Source: Leptopterna dolabrata
Lineage: Eukaryota > Arthropoda > Insecta > Hemiptera > Miridae
Assembly (NCBI GenBank): GCA_954871275.1
Contig: OX940975.1
Span: 8,060,001-8,124,000 of the forward strand
DNA length: 64,000 bases
Direction of reading: 5' to 3'
Shown: piece by piece, positions 60,026 through 64,000 of the stretch
Numbering within the stretch: the stretch's first letter is position 1
How the letters are laid out: each line of letters begins with the position of its first letter
The notes under the pieces: generated by a model
Databases searched by the model: none
Told to the model about the DNA's origin: nothing
The model's input: only the letters and a program-made list of their open reading frames with translations
Position numbers and translations under genes: made by a program

Positions 60026-61407
60026 ATAGGTAGGAATCCGCATTCTTCATAGGTAGGTACATGGAATAGAATATTCCATTAGGTCTGTACCTACCTACTT
60101 TATAAATTTTGATATGGACTACTTTATCGAATCCAGTGATCCTCCTATACCTCCTTCAAGAAGATGGAGCGCAATTCAGTTCAAAAACGGGTTTATTTGT
60201 GCAGAAAAGGTATTAAGTAATAGTTTACACGGTATTTCACATAATTATGCTAAAGCTATAGCAGCCCCCCCCCCCCCCCCACAGGCCTACAACTTTGATC
60301 AGGGAGCTTTTTCAACCCGTTGGCCTGAGCCTCCTTATGCAGGAGGGTAGTGGTCAGCTATCCCAGCCACCCCCGCAGGCCTACAACTTCCCACTCGACC
60401 TGACAGGGTAGATCCCTTGGTTTAAGCCGGCTTCTGTGGGATTTTGCACAAGCCTGCCACTGTTGATCTGGCTGTTGGGGCTGTGGGTTCTGGCTGTCCC
60501 TTGCGGCCCAGCTAGCCTGCTGATGCCAGCAGTTATGGTCTGGCTTGTGGTGAGTCATGACAGCAGTGCAGGACATGCAGCAGAGGATGGTGGCTCTCCT
60601 TAAACTAATGGGTACCATCCATTCGAATCAGGGGTATCTGACGGGGGAGATTGCGGATCTGGAGGAGGATGTCCAGTCCAATCAGGGATCTCCAAGGAGG
60701 TTGTGGCTATGCATCAGGAAGTCCAGTTGAACCATCACATCACCACTCGGACACTAAACGTCTTTTCTGATGTTGCGACATGTGTAACTATGTGTGCAGC
60801 TGTATTCAAGCTTTGTCAGCTGAAATTAAGGAGATACAGCCTCCCTGATGCAAAAAACGGTGCAAGTTATTAATAATGATGTAATAATACAGGTTTATTA
60901 TTTACCTGTATAGATGCCCCTTTGCGTGGATCACTGCTTTCTGTGGTCAATACGCACCCTCGATCTCCCCTCAGGAAAGCGCTAAATCGAGTACTGGAGC
61001 TGGCTGGGGAATTGCAGTTTCATAAAAATGCGAGGATTCAATCATTAGTAATTATTTGTTGTTATTCACGAAGCATAACGTTTGTTCAAGTTACAAAAGT
61101 ACCATCAAGAAAATCCAAAAGATAAAATGTCAAGAACAACCAACTCGACTTCATACAGCCATCCTTGATTGCAATGTTGATCAGGTGATCTGTAGCAATG
61201 GTACCTGTGCCGGATTTATATAGTTTCATTCACGATCATGTTGACAAGGCTTTTCGGTGCAAACGAACGGTGATCTCAAAAAATTCTTTAGTTCAAGATT
61301 AATTTAAAAACGCAAAAAAAACATACCTTCTATTGAAAGTTTTCGAGCTACGGCGTTCTGAAAATTTTAACCCCTATTTTTCACCCCTTAGAGATGATTG
61401 AAAGTAA
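60026..61407. other. Gene-free stretch with a C16 tract
   Basis: No gene recognised. A cytosine run lies at about 60267. The segment 60270-60860 is GC-richer than its surroundings, with short frames and no domain. Confidence 0.35.
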
Positions 61408-62868
61408 AGCTGGGTTCACATTCACACATTATCGGCGTAAAACGCACAAAACTCAAAAGCGTAATTGAATTTGATTGGTTATCAGGTTTACGCTCTTTAC
61501 GTGCGACGAATTTGGAACCAGAGTGTCCACGATCAAGAAATCTAGATATTTACGCACTTTACAGATCTGTGCGTCGGGTTCTGCACAGTCGGAGACTGGA
61601 TTACTGGCTGTATCTCGGGGATTACACGCTTTGCTTAACACGTTCGATGCGGACCCCGTTTTCCATGGGAATTCCCAGGGGCGGAACCTAATTTTTTGAG
61701 TACAACGTTATTTTCGACTCATGGTTAGTAATGAAAGGTAACAATGTTTTGAGGTAAAAATGTCTCGGAATTCATAGATTTCTGAAGCTTGGCTCGAGTG
61801 TACCACTCCGCCTGTAACGTACTGCAGGTTATACTTCCCGCAATACACGTGCTATTTCTGAGGTATCGAGTTCGAACCTCACCCAAAACAGTGAAGTTTT
61901 GTACTTTTTCTCCACATTGCCTACTCCAACCAGTGCTTAGAATAAACTGTGGATTTTTCTTCATCACATACCATCTGGTGCTCAATGATCTGGCCAGATT
62001 CATAATACTGTTATAAGATTACCAAAGTAAAAACATTCTGTCGGCTATTATTATTGGAATCCTGTGCTCAACAAAGGGTGGTTATGAAACAGTAAATTAT
62101 AATAGACATCCATCGATATTCAACTTCATTTTCAGAAGAGAGCGAAAAAATACTTACTAGTACTTAGGTGGGAAGGAAGCCCCAGAGCTGGGAAGGGCCC
62201 CGGGGATAAATTCTCACAGGGCCCCTCCCCACACCAATTTTATAATTTATAAACAGGAATACTGGACGTACTGCTCTATCCTTATTTATTAAGGAAGTAA
62301 CTGAGCTCATTTATAAAAGGGAAATTTTTAGTTTGCACAATAATGGTACAAATAGGGCCCCGGGATTTTGCTCCCTCTGGTCAGCCCTGCGTAGGTGCTC
62401 GTGTTCTAATTCAGATCTAGTGGGCATTCAGAGCATAAAATAATGGGAAAACATAGTCAACGGTAAGGTAAAACACGTAAAAAATTATCTTTGGTTCATA
62501 GGGTGACTCCAGGAAGAAGGGTTCCAGAACACGGCAGACAGGTGGTCTGTAAAAAGTGTAAACAAGGAACGGCACACGATCTAGCGGTAGTCAGGATATC
62601 TAAAACAAGAGGGAAACCTTCCAGAACCAATCAGAATTGAGAATTCGTAGTTTGGCGGCGAAATATCGGAGCGCCACCACCGCCTGGAGCTGGTACGCTG
62701 GAGCCACTCCGCCCCTAACTTACAGTTCTACCTTCCTCACTCGAGCAATTACGCACTGAACGTGTTAACTAGAGTTGTCCATGTGACCGGTTTGACGGTT
62801 TCACGTGCTTTATAAGAACCTACGGCCTTTGCGTTTTAGGTCGATTGCACGTCAATATGAACCCAGCC
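61408..62868. mobile_element. GGGTTCACAT MITE hosting a piggyBac-like element
   Basis: The left end AGCTGGGTTCACATTC with TAA before it, and the right end (minus strand) GGCTGGGTTCATATTGACG, match the 52453 family. The 1125-bp element 61640-62764 interrupts it. Confidence 0.65.
61640..62764. mobile_element. piggyBac-like element with TTAA target site, copy 2
   Basis: 1125 bp flanked by TTAA (61636-61639, 62765-62768); ends CACGTTCGATGCG and CACGTTCAGTGCG (minus strand), related to the 43837-44611 element. No transposase frame. The host MITE gives the pre-insertion context. Confidence 0.7.
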
Positions 62869-62947
62869 AAGCTTCTAGGACCAACTAGACTCCAAATAGG
62901 TCCTACAAACCAGATTTCATTAATTTTGGTTCATGTGGTTCATTCAC

Positions 62948-63461
62948 TGTGGTGATGTGAAGATTGAGGGAGGTGAGTTTGGATAGGTGAGTGTGAGATG
63001 GAGAACGTGGGTGCAAGGTAGCTAGTATCCAGAAAGGTTACACCACATTGGCTAGACCAGAAGGGTTACCACCACGTTGGATACTAGTGGATGTGGCCAG
63101 AAAAATTATCACCACGTTGGGTCTTTTATGAGAGAGAGGTTGAGGATATGCCCAGTAAGGTTAACTCCATGTTGGGATCTTTTATGAGAGAGGTTGAGAA
63201 GAAGGGTAAGGTGCGAGAGAGAAGGCGTCGAGTTCGCATGCAATCGGTAGAATGACAAGCTGTGCAAGGAGGGCCCCTTATAAAGGCGCCTCTCCCCTCC
63301 CCCCGTCCACCGACGGTGGTTGAAAGCCGTTGGGGGATCGATGGAGGGAGAACTACCTGGGTGCGTCCCTCTTGTCACGTAGCTCGCCTTCTCCTTGGCT
63401 TTATTGGAAACAATTTAAATGTACAATATTTGAGTGGTATATTATAAGGGGTACCATGACA
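62948..63461. repeat. Probable diverged solo-LTR relative
   Basis: Same layout as the solo LTR at 45064-45529: repeated units with GGTTACCACCACGTTGG-like words, a GA-rich tract, a TTATAAAGG box, then CTCCCCTCC. The end GGGTACCATGACA resembles GGATGCCACGACA. No target duplication was found, so borders are guesses. Confidence 0.4.
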
Positions 63462-63744
63462 GTAGTAACTAAGAAAAGTGCAAATTACAGCGTAGGGCAG
63501 ATGGACTGAAATGTTTTAATTCCATTTGGAGAGTCTACATACCTTGAAACCATAAAATTCGGCGGGGGGGGGGGGGGGGAGTATATTTTTCTATGCTCGA
63601 TTCCAAAGGTTCATTACTGAAAATTATAAACCAGAATGTAGTCACGAAAATCACTTCCATAGTAGACACACATGTTGCAAAGTATGTGTTGGTAAAGTTA
63701 TGTACTACGTAGTACCAGGATCAAGTAGGTAGGACCAACCTATG

Positions 63745-63785
63745 TTTGGCATCGCTGCGGCCAAGACAAGAAGAAGAAGAAGATG
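63745..63785 (+). repeat. Possible LINE 3' end with AAG tail
   Basis: TTTGGCATCGCTGCGGCCAA is followed by AAGAAGAAGAAGAAG, a pattern like the microsatellite tails of RTE-type LINE 3' ends. Very short. Confidence 0.25.
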
Positions 63786-64000
63786 TCTGCTACAGTCCTG
63801 CTGGTTGTGTGCTGTGTGTTTGAATTTGGACATTTCCGTTTGAATTTGATTGGCTAGGTTTTGTTTTGCCTTTTGGTCATTAGGATTTCGATATGATGTT
63901 TTTGCACTTGGCTGTTTTTATATAAGTAACGGTGTACAAGTAAATACTCTAAAGTGTACCTATTCATCTACAAACTTCGAACCTGACCTCCACAGTCTTC

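Noticed and set aside
61845..61885. tRNA-like T-arm (GAGTTCGAACCTC) suggesting a tRNA gene
   Set aside because: A 6-bp stem and B-box-like word exist, but no matching acceptor stem, D-arm or anticodon arm can be built around it; it lies inside the piggyBac-like element.

Overview
This window is animal nuclear DNA, most likely from an arthropod and probably an insect. It has spliced genes with GT-AG introns, an AMPK beta subunit that starts MGNAGS as arthropod ones do, and dense DNA transposons of insect type. Very many short TAGGTA/TACCTA tracts would fit a hemipteran, but I cannot name the species. There is no bacterial, organellar, rRNA or CRISPR content.

Two host genes can be reconstructed completely and they converge. 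(1) A DHX35-type DEAH-box RNA helicase lies on the + strand at 6180-32058, in 13 coding exons encoding 679 aa. All phases join and every classical helicase motif is present. Motif II reads DEVH instead of DEAH. (2) The AMPK beta subunit lies on the - strand at 55020-42778, in 4 coding exons encoding 282 aa, with an N-myristoylation start, a glycogen-binding module and the C-terminal alpha/gamma-binding region. The roughly 10.7 kb between their 3' ends holds only repeats and unassigned DNA.

Everything else recognisable is mobile DNA. Left end (1-6180): decayed Harbinger and IS630/Tc1-like transposase fragments, then a non-coding LTR element (3060-5571) with apparently identical LTRs. DHX35 intron 2 (6709-17456) is a nested transposon island. 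A DNA element with AGAGAGTTTT ends (6771-16138) has received a Harbinger element, a deleted Gypsy element (7964-9810), an intact-looking Gypsy element with identical LTRs (10038-15119) and a further MITE. A second copy of the host element at 53378-54535 lacks these insertions and so proves most of the insertion sites. The intact Gypsy element has a textbook -1 frameshift signal between gag and pol. Intron 3 holds a Mutator-like element with a 9-bp target duplication and a FLYWCH-like reading frame. The remaining introns and flanks carry many foldback elements with 3-bp target duplications (PIF/Harbinger type), two TTAA-flanked piggyBac-like elements, a solo LTR with an AGCAT duplication, and LINE remnants.

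The host genes have no evident pathway link: one acts in pre-mRNA splicing, the other in energy sensing. The notable biology is transposon nesting, the frameshift signal, the repeated survival of only the N-terminal Harbinger exon, and possible alternative splicing of AMPK beta exon 1.
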